Assembly (NCBI GenBank): GCA_947474395.1
Contig: CANJID010000010.1
Coordinates: forward strand, 1 to 64,000
Origin: Caulobacterales bacterium
Lineage (GTDB): Bacteria > Pseudomonadota > Alphaproteobacteria > Caulobacterales > Caulobacteraceae
Direction: 5' to 3'
DNA length: 64,000 nt
Shown here: positions 38,488 to 46,669 of the stretch, one piece after another
Layout: each line of letters starts with the position of its first letter
How positions within the stretch are numbered: the first letter of the stretch is position 1
Program-made: the position numbers and the translations under genes
The notes under the pieces: model-generated
What the model saw: the letters and a program-made list of their open reading frames with translations, nothing else
The model's database searches: none
What the model was told of the DNA's origin: nothing

Positions 38488-39843
38488 ATGACCGATATCC
38501 TCATGCCCGCGCTCTCTCCGACCATGGAGGAGGGCACCCTCGCCAAGTGGAACATCAAGGCCGGGGACACTGTCTCCTCCGGCCAGATCATCGCCGAGAT
38601 CGAGACCGACAAGGCGACCATGGAGGTCGAGGCCGTCGACGAAGGCGTGGTCGACGCCATCCTCGTGCCTGAGGGCTCCGAAGGGGTGAAGGTCAACACG
38701 CCCATCGCCCGCCTGAAGGGCGAGGGCGGGGCGTCCTCGCCGCCGCCCGCCGCCGCGCCTGCCGCCGAACCGGCCCCCGCCGCCGCCAAGGCTCCGGAAG
38801 CCGCCGCGCCGCCGCCCGCCGCCCGCGTCGCCAACGACCCCGAAGTCCCCGCCGGGACCACCTTCAAGCGCCAGACCGTGCGCGACGCCCTGCGCGACGC
38901 CATGGCCGAGGAGATGCGGCGCGATCCCAAGGTGTTCCTGATGGGCGAGGAAGTCGCCCAGTACCAGGGCGCCTACAAGGTCTCCCGCGACCTGCTGCAG
39001 GAGTTCGGCGAGAAGCGGGTGATCGACACCCCGATCACCGAGCACGGCTTCGCCGGCCTCGCCGCCGGGGCGGCCTTCACCGGCCTGCGTCCCATCGTCG
39101 AGTTCATGACCTTCAACTTCGCCATGCAGGCGATGGACCAGATCATCAACTCGGCCGCCAAGACCCGCTACATGTCCGGCGGCCAGATGCAGTGCCCGAT
39201 CGTTTTCCGCGGCCCCAACGGCGCGGCCGCCCGGGTCGGCGCCCAGCACAGCCAGGACTATTCGGCCTGGTACGGCTCGGTGCCCGGCCTGAAGGTGGTC
39301 GCTCCCTACGACGCCGCCGACGCCAAGGGCCTGCTCAAGGCCGCCATCCGCGACCCGAACCCCGTGGTCTTCCTCGAGCACGAGATGATCTACGGCACCG
39401 AGTTCGACGTGCCGGAGGTCGACGACTGGGTGCTGCCGATCGGCAAGGCCAAGGTCCGTCGCGAAGGGCGGGACCTCACCATCACCGCCCACTCCCGCGC
39501 CGTCGGCATGGCGCTCGCCGCCGCCGAGATCCTGGCCGGGGAGGGCATCGAGGCCGAGGTGGTGGACCTGCGCACCCTGCGTCCGCTCGACACCGAGACC
39601 ATCATCGCCAGCGTCCAGAAGACCAGCCGCCTGGTCACGGTCGAGGAAGGCTGGGGGCCCTACGGCGTCGGCGCCGAGGTCTGCGCCCAGGTCGCCCTGA
39701 ACGCCTTCGACTACCTCGACGCCCCGCCCATGCGGGTGCACTGCGAGGACGTGCCCATGCCCTACGCGGCGAACCTGGAGGCCCTGGCGATCCCCTCGGT
39801 CGACAAGATCGTCAAGGCGGCCAAGACCGTCTGCAACCGCTAG
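38488..39843 (+). CDS. pdhB: Pyruvate dehydrogenase E1 beta subunit with N-terminal lipoyl domain
   Basis: About 451 residues. The first about 78 residues are a lipoyl domain ([21 protein letters not shown]; lipoyl-Lys in [13 protein letters not shown]), followed by a Pro/Ala linker, then the transketolase-like E1-beta ([73 protein letters not shown] and [12 protein letters not shown]). Lipoylated E1-beta is a known alphaproteobacterial feature. ATG 38488 has AGAGG 7 nt upstream; GTG 38482 overlapping pdhA is possible. The lipoyl part is almost identical in DNA to that of pdhC. Confidence 0.96.
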   Translation: MTDILMPALSPTMEEGTLAKWNIKAGDTVSSGQIIAEIETDKATMEVEAVDEGVVDAILVPEGSEGVKVNTPIARLKGEGGASSPPPAAAPAAEPAPAAAKAPEAAAPPPAARVANDPEVPAGTTFKRQTVRDALRDAMAEEMRRDPKVFLMGEEVAQYQGAYKVSRDLLQEFGEKRVIDTPITEHGFAGLAAGAAFTGLRPIVEFMTFNFAMQAMDQIINSAAKTRYMSGGQMQCPIVFRGPNGAAARVGAQHSQDYSAWYGSVPGLKVVAPYDAADAKGLLKAAIRDPNPVVFLEHEMIYGTEFDVPEVDDWVLPIGKAKVRREGRDLTITAHSRAVGMALAAAEILAGEGIEAEVVDLRTLRPLDTETIIASVQKTSRLVTVEEGWGPYGVGAEVCAQVALNAFDYLDAPPMRVHCEDVPMPYAANLEALAIPSVDKIVKAAKTVCNR

Positions 39844-39898
39844 GCCGATGGCGGGCCCAGACCCTCATCGCCTCACCCTTTCGAGCCGGGACTAATCC

Positions 39899-41191
39899 AT
39901 GGTCGACATCCTCATGCCTGCGCTCTCGCCCACCATGGAGGAGGGCAAGCTCGCCAAGTGGAACATCAAGGCCGGGGACACGGTGAAGTCCGGCCAGATC
40001 ATCGCCGAGATCGAGACCGACAAGGCGACCATGGAGGTCGAGGCCGTCGACGAGGGCGTGGTCGAGGCCATCCTCGTGCCCGAGGGCTCGGAAGGCGTGA
40101 AGGTCAACGCCCCCATCGCCCGTCTGAGGGGGGAGGGCGAGGCGGCTTCCGCTCCGCCGCCCCCCGCGAAGGCTGAAGCCGCGCCGGCTCCCAAGGCCAA
40201 CGGCAATGGGGCGGCCGCAGCTTCGCCGGCGCCGGCTCCCGCACCGGCCGCTGCAGGGCCTGCCCCGGCCGCGCCCCGCGCCGCCGACGGCGCACGCATC
40301 TTTGCCTCCCCGCTGGCCCGCCGTATCGCCAAGGAGCGCGGCGTGGATCTTTCCGGCGTGAAGGGCTCGGGCCCGCACGGCCGCATCGTCCGCGCCGACG
40401 TCGAGGGCGCCAAGCCCGGCGCCGCCCCGCGATCTGCAGCCGCAGCCCCCGCGCCCTCAGGAGCGTCTTCCAAGTCCCTGGCGCAGCTCGGGATTCCGGA
40501 CGGAAGCTATACCCTCGTCCCGCTCGACGGCATGCGCAAGACCATCGCGCGCCGCCTGACCGACAGCTTCCGCGACATCCCGCACTTCCCTCTGAGCATC
40601 GACATCGAGATCGACCGGATGCTGGAAGCGCGCGTCAAGATCAACGCCGCCCTGGAGAGCCAGGGGGTGAAGGTCTCGGTCAACGACATCCTCATCAAGG
40701 CCTGCGCCCAGGCGCTCAAGGCGGTGCCGGAAGCCAACGCTTCCTTCACCGCCGAGGGCATCGCCCTGCACCACCACGCCGACGTGGCTGTGGCGGTGGC
40801 CATCGAGGGCGGGCTGATCACCCCGATCATCCGCGCGGCCGAGACCCGCACCCTGGCCGATATCTCCAAGGCCATGAAGGACCTGGCGGCTCGCGCCCGC
40901 GACCGCAAGCTGAAGCCCGAGGAGTTCCAGGGCGGCACCTTCTCACTGTCCAACCTCGGCATGTTCGGCATCAAGTCCTTCGCCTCGATCATCAACGAGC
41001 CGCAGGGCTGCATCCTCTCGGTGGGGGCGGGCGAACAGCGCCCCGTCGTGCGCGGCGGCCAGCTCGCCGTCGCCACCGTCATGACCGTGACCCTGACCTG
41101 CGACCACCGCGTGGTGGACGGCTCCATCGGGGCCAAGTGGGTCCAGGCCTTCAAGGGCTTCGTCGAAGACCCGGTGACCATGCTCGCCTAG
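39899..41191 (+). CDS. pdhC: Dihydrolipoamide acetyltransferase (PDH E2)
   Basis: 430 residues. Lipoyl domain (1-78, [13 protein letters not shown]), a long Ala/Pro linker, the peripheral-subunit-binding domain ([35 protein letters not shown]), a second linker and the acyltransferase domain with active-site [15 protein letters not shown] (His and Asp). It transfers the acetyl group to CoA and forms the complex core. It follows pdhB by 55 bp and precedes lpd by 28 bp. Confidence 0.97.
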   Translation: MVDILMPALSPTMEEGKLAKWNIKAGDTVKSGQIIAEIETDKATMEVEAVDEGVVEAILVPEGSEGVKVNAPIARLRGEGEAASAPPPPAKAEAAPAPKANGNGAAAASPAPAPAPAAAGPAPAAPRAADGARIFASPLARRIAKERGVDLSGVKGSGPHGRIVRADVEGAKPGAAPRSAAAAPAPSGASSKSLAQLGIPDGSYTLVPLDGMRKTIARRLTDSFRDIPHFPLSIDIEIDRMLEARVKINAALESQGVKVSVNDILIKACAQALKAVPEANASFTAEGIALHHHADVAVAVAIEGGLITPIIRAAETRTLADISKAMKDLAARARDRKLKPEEFQGGTFSLSNLGMFGIKSFASIINEPQGCILSVGAGEQRPVVRGGQLAVATVMTVTLTCDHRVVDGSIGAKWVQAFKGFVEDPVTMLA

Positions 41192-41219
41192 CGGCGGCAG
41201 ACAAATTCGGAGCGAAAGC

Positions 41220-42626
41220 TTGAGCGACTTCGACATCATCGTCATCGGTGCCGGTCCCGGCGGCTATGTGGCGGCCATCCGCGCCGCCCAGCTTGGGCTG
41301 AAGACCGCCATTATCGAGCGGGAGAACCTGGGCGGCATCTGCCTCAACTGGGGCTGCATCCCCACCAAGGCCCTGCTGAAGTCGGGCGAGGTGTTCGAAA
41401 AGCTCGGCCACCTCGAGGACTACGGCCTCGCCGCCGAGAAGCCTTCCTACGACTTCACCAAGGTCATCGCCCGCTCGCGCGGCGTGGCCAAGCAGCTCTC
41501 GTCGGGGATCGCCTTCCTGATGAAGAAGCACAAGATCGAGGTGATCGACGGGACGGCCAAGCTGGAGAAGGGAACGCCCGCTCCCAAGGTGGTCGTGGCC
41601 CTCAAAGCCGGCGGCAGCCGCACCGTCACCGCCGCCAAGGGCGTGATCGTCGCCACCGGCGCCCGCGCGCGCGTCATCCCCGCGGCGGGCCTGGTCCCGG
41701 ACGGCGAATTCATCTGGACCTACCGCGAGGCCATGGTCCCGACGCTTGCTCCGAAGTCCCTGGTGGTGGTCGGCTCCGGCGCCATCGGCCTGGAATTCGC
41801 CAGCTTCTACAGGGCCCTGGGCTCGGAAGTTACGGTGATTGAGGCGATGCCGCGGATCCTGCCCGTCGAGGACGAGGATATCTCCGCCGCCGCCCAGAAG
41901 GCCTTCGAGAAGCGCGGGCTGAAGTTTCGCGTCGGGGCAAAGGTCTCCAAGCTGTCGAAGGAGGGCAATGGGGTCTCCATCGCCTTCGACGTCGGCGGCA
42001 AGTCTGAAACCCTGAAGGCCGACCGCGCCATCGTGGCGGTGGGCATCGACGGCAATGTCGAGAACCTGGGGCTCGAGGCCCTGGGGGTGAAGATCGACCG
42101 TGGCCACATCGTCAACGACAAGCACGGCGCCACCAACGTGCCGGGCCTCTACGCCATCGGCGACGTCGCCGGCCCTCCCTGGCTCGCCCACAAGGCCAGC
42201 CACGAAGGCGTCCACTGCATCGAGCACATCGCCGGCAAGGGCGGGCCCGACGTGGACGCCCCGATCCCCGGCTGCACCTACACCCAGCCCCAGATCGCCT
42301 CGGTCGGCCTCACCGAGGCCCAGGCCAAGGAGAAGGGCTTTGAGCTGAAGGTCGGCCGCTTCCCCTTCAAGGTGAACGGCAAGGCCATCGCCGCGGGCGA
42401 CACGGATGGCTTCATCAAGACCGTGTTCGACGCCAAGACGGGCGCCTTGCTGGGCGCGCACATGATGGGCGCCGAGGTCACCGAGATGATCCAGGGCTTC
42501 GCCCTGGCCATGACGCTGGAGGCTACCGAGGCCGAGATCATGGCCACCGTCTTCCCGCACCCGACCATGTCGGAGGCCATGCACGAGGCCGTGCTCGACG
42601 CCTACGGCAAGGCCCTGCACATCTGA
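41220..42626 (+). CDS. lpd: Dihydrolipoyl dehydrogenase (PDH E3)
   Basis: 468 residues. FAD motif IIVIGAGPGGYVAAIRAAQLG, redox pair Cys41-Cys46 in GICLNWGCIPTK, NAD motif VVVGSGAIGLEFASFY, the C-terminal His-Glu pair in FPHPTMSEAMHE. It reoxidises dihydrolipoamide for PDH. The start is TTG 41220 (MSDFDIIV), with GGAGCGAAAG upstream. The pdhA-pdhB-pdhC-lpd order is the classic alphaproteobacterial arrangement. Confidence 0.96.
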   Translation: MSDFDIIVIGAGPGGYVAAIRAAQLGLKTAIIERENLGGICLNWGCIPTKALLKSGEVFEKLGHLEDYGLAAEKPSYDFTKVIARSRGVAKQLSSGIAFLMKKHKIEVIDGTAKLEKGTPAPKVVVALKAGGSRTVTAAKGVIVATGARARVIPAAGLVPDGEFIWTYREAMVPTLAPKSLVVVGSGAIGLEFASFYRALGSEVTVIEAMPRILPVEDEDISAAAQKAFEKRGLKFRVGAKVSKLSKEGNGVSIAFDVGGKSETLKADRAIVAVGIDGNVENLGLEALGVKIDRGHIVNDKHGATNVPGLYAIGDVAGPPWLAHKASHEGVHCIEHIAGKGGPDVDAPIPGCTYTQPQIASVGLTEAQAKEKGFELKVGRFPFKVNGKAIAAGDTDGFIKTVFDAKTGALLGAHMMGAEVTEMIQGFALAMTLEATEAEIMATVFPHPTMSEAMHEAVLDAYGKALHI

Positions 42627-42636
42627 GGGCGCGGCC

Positions 42637-43251
42637 ATGCTGAACTTCGAGGCCCTGGCCAGGCGGCCCGTCACCACGGCGCCGTTCCCGCACGTGACGG
42701 CCGAAAAGCTGCTGCCGACCGAGGCGAAAGACGCCCTGGCCAAGGACTTCCCGGATACCTCGAAGACCGGCTTCTTCCCGGTGGAGGACCTGACCTTCGG
42801 CCCGGCCTTCGCCGAGCTGATCGAGGACCTGCGCTCAGACGAATTCGCCCGCATCATCGGCGAAAAGCTGGACCGCGACCTGGTCGATCGGCCCAAGATC
42901 ATCGTCGTGCGCAAGTGGTCGGCGACCAAGGACGGGCGGCCCCACACCGACGGCGCCGACAAGGTGGCCACGGCCCTGGTCTATCTCAATGACGATTGGG
43001 GCGGGGCGGACGGGAGCCTGCGCATGCTGGAGGGCCCCGATGTGGACGGTCCCGGCACCGACCCGATTTCCGCCACTTACGGCAGCTTGGTCAGCTTCGC
43101 CCGCGCCGACAATTCCTGGCACGGTCACCGGCCCTTCGCCGGCGAGCGGCGGGTGATCCAGACCACCTGGCTGCTGGACAGCGACGCCGCCGCCCGCAAG
43201 GACAAGCGGCATAAGCGCACCCATTTCTTCAAGAGTCTCTGGCCGTTCTAG
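42637..43251 (+). CDS. 2OG-Fe(II) oxygenase superfamily protein
   Basis: 204 residues, 10 bp after lpd. The likely iron triad is His103 and Asp105 in PHTDGAD and His162 (or His164) in SWHGHRPF, with ERRVIQTTW giving the 2-oxoglutarate Arg. The core VATALVYLNDDWGGADGSLRML is the double-stranded beta-helix signature of prolyl-hydroxylase-like enzymes. The substrate is unknown. Its position behind pdh and before an envelope-related lipoprotein gives no clear hint. Confidence 0.82.
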   Translation: MLNFEALARRPVTTAPFPHVTAEKLLPTEAKDALAKDFPDTSKTGFFPVEDLTFGPAFAELIEDLRSDEFARIIGEKLDRDLVDRPKIIVVRKWSATKDGRPHTDGADKVATALVYLNDDWGGADGSLRMLEGPDVDGPGTDPISATYGSLVSFARADNSWHGHRPFAGERRVIQTTWLLDSDAAARKDKRHKRTHFFKSLWPF

Positions 43252-43258
43252 CCAGGTC

Positions 43259-44308
43259 CTAATGCTTGACCTGGGGCGGGACGGCGATGGATTGCCCGGC
43301 GCCGCGTTCGGCGATGAAGGCCAGGAGGGCGTCGAGCCAGGGCCCTCGCACGGCATCGGCTTCCTGGTGTAGCGGCCCGCGCCCGCCGGGATAGGCGGTG
43401 AGATCGCAATGGGCCATGGCCTTGCAGGCGCTCGCTGCCGCCACACTCGATCCGCCGCCGACGGTCATCCGCACCGGCGCCTGGACCGCGTTCAGCGCTA
43501 CCGGATCGCGCGCCATGTCCTGGGTCTGTTGCAGGGCGTCCAGCCACCCCCACGTCAGGCCGTCGACCCGGAGCGCCGGATTGGCCCGGCCCCAGGCCCC
43601 AATCACCCCCGACCGCGCAGAATCATGGCCGGCGATGGTCACGGGCCCCGCGAAGCCGAACACCGGCGTGCGCCCCAGCCCAGCCTTGGTCACCCAGCGG
43701 GCGGTCGCCTGCGTCTGCGGACTGGCGATGGCGGCCAGGGCAGGGGAGTCCAGGACCGCCCCGCTGGCGGGCAGGCCCTTGCCCATGGCGGCGAGCGCGA
43801 TGGTCGCGCCCATGCCGTCGGCGACGATCACCAGGGGCTGGCCGTCGTGGGGCCGGATCACCTGGCGCACCATCTGGTTCAGGGCCTCGATATTGACCGC
43901 CGAGTCCTTCACGTGGGCGCGCATCCCAAGGCCGGTGTAGCGGTCCGAGCCGCCCTGGCCCGCCCAGTCCAGCACCCAGACGGCGTAGCGATGATCCACC
44001 AGGGCTCGCGCCGTCTCGAACCAGGCCTCGGCGGGTTCGCCCGCGCCGGGGAGCAACAGCACCTGGGCCTGGGGCGCGAAGGGCGGGCTCGCCACCCCGT
44101 AGCGCAGGGATGGGGCGTCCTTCACCGTCACCGCGCCCCAGGTCCAGCCCTCGGGGGGATAGAACCGGCTCTCCAGCCCGGGAGGAACGTGGCTGGCGTC
44201 GTTGTCCACGGGCTTGGGCGAACAGGCGGCGAGCGCGCAGATTGCGAGCAGGCCCGCGACCGTACCGCGCGCGATCTTCACTTCAGCTTGATCCTTAGGC
44301 CTGAACAT
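43259..44308 (-). CDS. Alpha/beta-hydrolase-fold lipoprotein lacking the serine nucleophile
   Basis: 349 residues from ATG 44308 (an upstream extension overlaps lipA antisense and is not credible). N-terminal signal with lipobox LAAC ([15 protein letters not shown] then [10 protein letters not shown]), so a lipoprotein. The fold resembles lysophospholipase/Hydrolase_4: [48 protein letters not shown], and a late [11 protein letters not shown] His. At the nucleophile elbow, where GHSMG is expected, there is A163-D-G-M-G, so Gly165 replaces Ser. This suggests a non-hydrolytic or altered activity. Convergent with the 2OG oxygenase gene and divergent from lipA. Confidence 0.75.
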   Translation of the reverse strand: MFRPKDQAEVKIARGTVAGLLAICALAACSPKPVDNDASHVPPGLESRFYPPEGWTWGAVTVKDAPSLRYGVASPPFAPQAQVLLLPGAGEPAEAWFETARALVDHRYAVWVLDWAGQGGSDRYTGLGMRAHVKDSAVNIEALNQMVRQVIRPHDGQPLVIVADGMGATIALAAMGKGLPASGAVLDSPALAAIASPQTQATARWVTKAGLGRTPVFGFAGPVTIAGHDSARSGVIGAWGRANPALRVDGLTWGWLDALQQTQDMARDPVALNAVQAPVRMTVGGGSSVAAASACKAMAHCDLTAYPGGRGPLHQEADAVRGPWLDALLAFIAERGAGQSIAVPPQVKH

Positions 44309-44345
44309 CCGATCTAAGGTCCCCACCCAGCCGGTCGCGGAATTG

Positions 44346-45296
44346 ATGGCCACAGTCATAAACACCCTCGACCGGCGGCCGCGGCATCCTGAAAAGCAGG
44401 CCCGCCCGGACAGCCCCCGACTCCCCAAGCCCGACTGGCTGCGGGTCCGCGCGCCGGGCTCCCCCGGCTATCTCGAAACCCGCGACATCGTCAAAGCCCA
44501 TGGCCTCGTGACGGTATGCGAAGAGGCCGCCTGCCCCAACATAGGCGAATGCTGGTCGGTCAAGCACGCCACCATGATGATCATGGGCGACACCTGCACG
44601 CGGGCCTGCGCCTTCTGCAACGTACGCACCGGCGCGCCGGACCCCCTCGATCCCACCGAGCCGGAACGGGTCGGCCTGGCGGTGGCCAAGATGGGTCTCG
44701 CTCACGTGGTCATCACCTCTGTCGACCGGGACGACCTCGCGGATGGCGGGGCGCTCCATTTCGCCGAGACCGTACGGGCGATCCGCCGCCTCGCGCCGGG
44801 CGCCACCATCGAGATCCTGACCCCCGATTTCCTGAGGAAGCCCGCCAGCGCCGCCGAGGCGGTGATCGATTCGGGGCCCGACGTCTTCAACCACAACCTC
44901 GAGACCGTGCCGCGCCTCTACCTCGGTGTCCGCCCGGGCGCCCGCTACTTCGCCTCCTTGCGCTTGCTGGAGCGGGTGAAGGAGCGCGATCCCCTCCAGT
45001 TCACAAAATCCGGCCTGATGGTCGGGCTGGGCGAGGCGAAGGAGGAGGTGATGCAGGTGATGGACGACATGCGCTCGGCCGGCGTCGACTTCATCACCAT
45101 CGGCCAGTACCTGCAGCCGACGCCCAAGCACGTGCCCATCGACCGCTACGTCTCGCCGGAGGAATTCAAGGCCTATGAGGCGATCGCCTGGGCCAAGGGC
45201 TTCCTGATGGTCTCGGCCAGCCCCTTCACCCGTTCGTCCCACCACGCGGGCGAGGACTTCGCCCGGCTGAAGGCGGCCAGGGCCGCCGCAGGCTGA
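44346..45296 (+). CDS. lipA: Lipoyl synthase
   Basis: 316 residues, a radical-SAM enzyme that inserts sulfur into octanoyl groups on lipoyl domains, such as the ones in pdhB and pdhC. Two iron-sulfur clusters are visible: auxiliary Cys58, Cys63 and Cys69 ([12 protein letters not shown]) and the radical-SAM Cys84, Cys88 and Cys91 (CTRACAFC). The C-terminal RSSHHAG motif with conserved Ser is present. ATG 44346 is the start (a TTG directly before it reads in the same frame). It is 7 bp before the RatA gene. Confidence 0.97.
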   Translation: MATVINTLDRRPRHPEKQARPDSPRLPKPDWLRVRAPGSPGYLETRDIVKAHGLVTVCEEAACPNIGECWSVKHATMMIMGDTCTRACAFCNVRTGAPDPLDPTEPERVGLAVAKMGLAHVVITSVDRDDLADGGALHFAETVRAIRRLAPGATIEILTPDFLRKPASAAEAVIDSGPDVFNHNLETVPRLYLGVRPGARYFASLRLLERVKERDPLQFTKSGLMVGLGEAKEEVMQVMDDMRSAGVDFITIGQYLQPTPKHVPIDRYVSPEEFKAYEAIAWAKGFLMVSASPFTRSSHHAGEDFARLKAARAAAG

Positions 45297-45303
45297 GGCG
45301 GCG

Positions 45304-45771
45304 ATGCACAAGCACCGGGTCGTCCACGTCCTGCCCTATACGCCGGAGCAGCTGTTCGAGCTGGTGGGCGACGTGCGCCGCTACCCCGAATTCGTGCCCT
45401 GGATCTCCCACCTACGGGTCGACGGGGAGAAGGTGGAGGCCGAGGGCGTCACCGTGCTGGACGCCGAGGTCTCGGTCGGTTTCGCCTTCCTCACCGAGCG
45501 GTTCGCCACCCGGGTGCGGCGCGACGCCAATACCAGGACAATCACCGTCAGCCTGCTGCGCGGGCCGTTCAAGCGGCTGTCGAACGTCTGGAAGTTTGAG
45601 CCCGATCCCACTGGTTCCAAACTGGTCTTCGAGATCGACTTCGAGTTCAAGTCCCGGCTGCTGGAGGCCCTGCTGAAGGCCAACTTCGACCGCGCCGTGG
45701 ATAAGATCATCAGCTGTTTCGAGGCCCGCGCCGAAGCCCTCTACGGCGGCGCCAAGGTCGCCGTGGCCTAA
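45304..45771 (+). CDS. RatA/COQ10 START-domain protein
   Basis: 155 residues. START/polyketide-cyclase fold: VLPYTPEQLFELVGDVRRYPEFVPWISHLRV at the N-terminus, then GFAFLTERFATRVRRD, RGPFKRLSNVWKFEPDPTGSKLVFEIDFEFKSRLLEALL. This is the COQ10/RatA family, which binds ubiquinone-like lipids in mitochondria and is named as a toxin (RatA) in E. coli. A quinone-chaperone role is more likely here, and the pdh/lipA setting fits respiration. It lies just behind lipA. Confidence 0.9.
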   Translation: MHKHRVVHVLPYTPEQLFELVGDVRRYPEFVPWISHLRVDGEKVEAEGVTVLDAEVSVGFAFLTERFATRVRRDANTRTITVSLLRGPFKRLSNVWKFEPDPTGSKLVFEIDFEFKSRLLEALLKANFDRAVDKIISCFEARAEALYGGAKVAVA

Positions 45772-45776
45772 GCGCC

Positions 45777-46058
45777 ATGATGTTCGCCAAGCGCCTGCGC
45801 GAGCCCGTCATGCGCGGCGAGATCACCTGCAGCGTCCGCATCTGGCAGCGCCCGCACGTGAAGGTCGGCGGCCGCTACCGCCTCGGCGCCGGCGTCGTCG
45901 AGGTCACCGGCCTGCGCCAGATCAGCCTCGCCGACATCACCCCGGCGCTCGCCCGGCGGTCGGGGTTCGAGGGCCTGGTGGACCTGCTGAAAGTCGCCAA
46001 GCACGGCCCCGGCGAAACCGTCTACCTGGTCGATTTCGAGTACCGGGCGGACGCCTGA
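45777..46058 (+). CDS. Small protein, possible ASCH/PUA-like fold
   Basis: 93 residues, 5 bp after the RatA gene, so in the same operon. The pattern LREPVMRGEITCSVRIWQRPHVKVGGRYRLGAGVVEVTGLRQISLADITPALARRSGF is like ASCH domains (a PUA-related RNA/nucleotide-binding fold): a basic start, a VGxxYRLGxG turn, then a helix with ITxxxARxSGF. The identification is by eye and weak, and the family's function is unclear. ATGATG offers two starts (45777 or 45780). Confidence 0.6.
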   Translation: MMFAKRLREPVMRGEITCSVRIWQRPHVKVGGRYRLGAGVVEVTGLRQISLADITPALARRSGFEGLVDLLKVAKHGPGETVYLVDFEYRADA

Positions 46059-46060
46059 TT

Positions 46061-46086
46061 CCCCCTCTCCCCTCGTGGGAGGTGGG
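46061..46086. repeat. Degenerate copy of the intergenic palindrome family
   Basis: CCCCTCTCCCCTCGTGGGAGGTGGG has the same CTCTCCCC/GGGGAG character as the units at 115-255 but with a less perfect stem. It fills the 32-bp space between two convergent genes (ASCH-like plus, CinA-type minus) and may act as a bidirectional terminator. Confidence 0.4.
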
Positions 46087-46090
46087 CAAT

Positions 46091-46606
46091 CTAAGCCAAA
46101 GTCTCCAACAGCATCTCTAGCGCCGTCCTCACGCTCGCCAGCCTTACGGCGGAGCGGCCGATGTCGCCGAAGCGCATCTCGCGAGCGAGGGTAGGGACGC
46201 CCGACCGCGCCGCCGCGAAATGCACCAGTCCGACCGGCTTGGCCTCGCTGCCGCCGCCGGGGCCGGCGATCCCCGTGATCGCCACCGTCAGTCCCGCGCC
46301 GGATGCCGCCAGGGCCCCGTCGGCCATGGCCCGCGCCGTCTGCTCTGACACCGCCCCATGCGCCTCCAGCAGGGCGGCAGGCACGCCCAGCAGGGCCTGT
46401 TTCGCGGCGTTGGAGTAGGTGACGAAGCCGCAGGTGACCACGTCCGAGGATCCGGCGATCTCGGTCAGGGCGCCGGCGACCAGCCCGCCGGTGCAGCTCT
46501 CGGCCGTGGCGATGGTGACGCCCCCGGCGCGGGCGGCGGCCAGGACGGCAAGGGCGAGGTCTTCGATATCTTTGGGAAACACGCAGCGCTCCTGACCAGA
46601 CGCCAT
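46091..46606 (-). CDS. CinA C-terminal domain protein (nicotinamide-nucleotide amidase type)
   Basis: 171 residues; start taken at ATG 46606 with an in-frame ATG at 46645 possible. It is the CinA/PncC fold alone: LALAVLAAARAGGVTIATAESCTGGLVAGALTEIAGSSDVV, FVTYSNAAKQALLGV, TARAMADGALAASGAGLTVAITGIAGPGGGSEAKPVGLVHFA. The ATAESCTGG motif with Ser is the active site. It deamidates NMN in E. coli (PncC, pyridine nucleotide salvage). No N-terminal MoeA-like part is attached. Confidence 0.9.
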   Translation of the reverse strand: MASGQERCVFPKDIEDLALAVLAAARAGGVTIATAESCTGGLVAGALTEIAGSSDVVTCGFVTYSNAAKQALLGVPAALLEAHGAVSEQTARAMADGALAASGAGLTVAITGIAGPGGGSEAKPVGLVHFAAARSGVPTLAREMRFGDIGRSAVRLASVRTALEMLLETLA

Positions 46607-46669
46607 TGTCAACGAAGCCGACGCAGCCGCAAGATCGCGGACCATAGGGACGGGCGTCCAAACAAAGCG

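Noticed and set aside
45304-46058. RatA-like and ASCH-like genes as a toxin-antitoxin module
   Set aside because: RatA homologues in alphaproteobacteria are better explained as COQ10-type quinone-binding proteins; no antitoxin features in the small neighbour.
46358-46669. Upstream extension of the membrane/spermidine-synthase-like fusion
   Set aside because: Opposite the CinA-type gene and without homology; the real start is ATG 46670.
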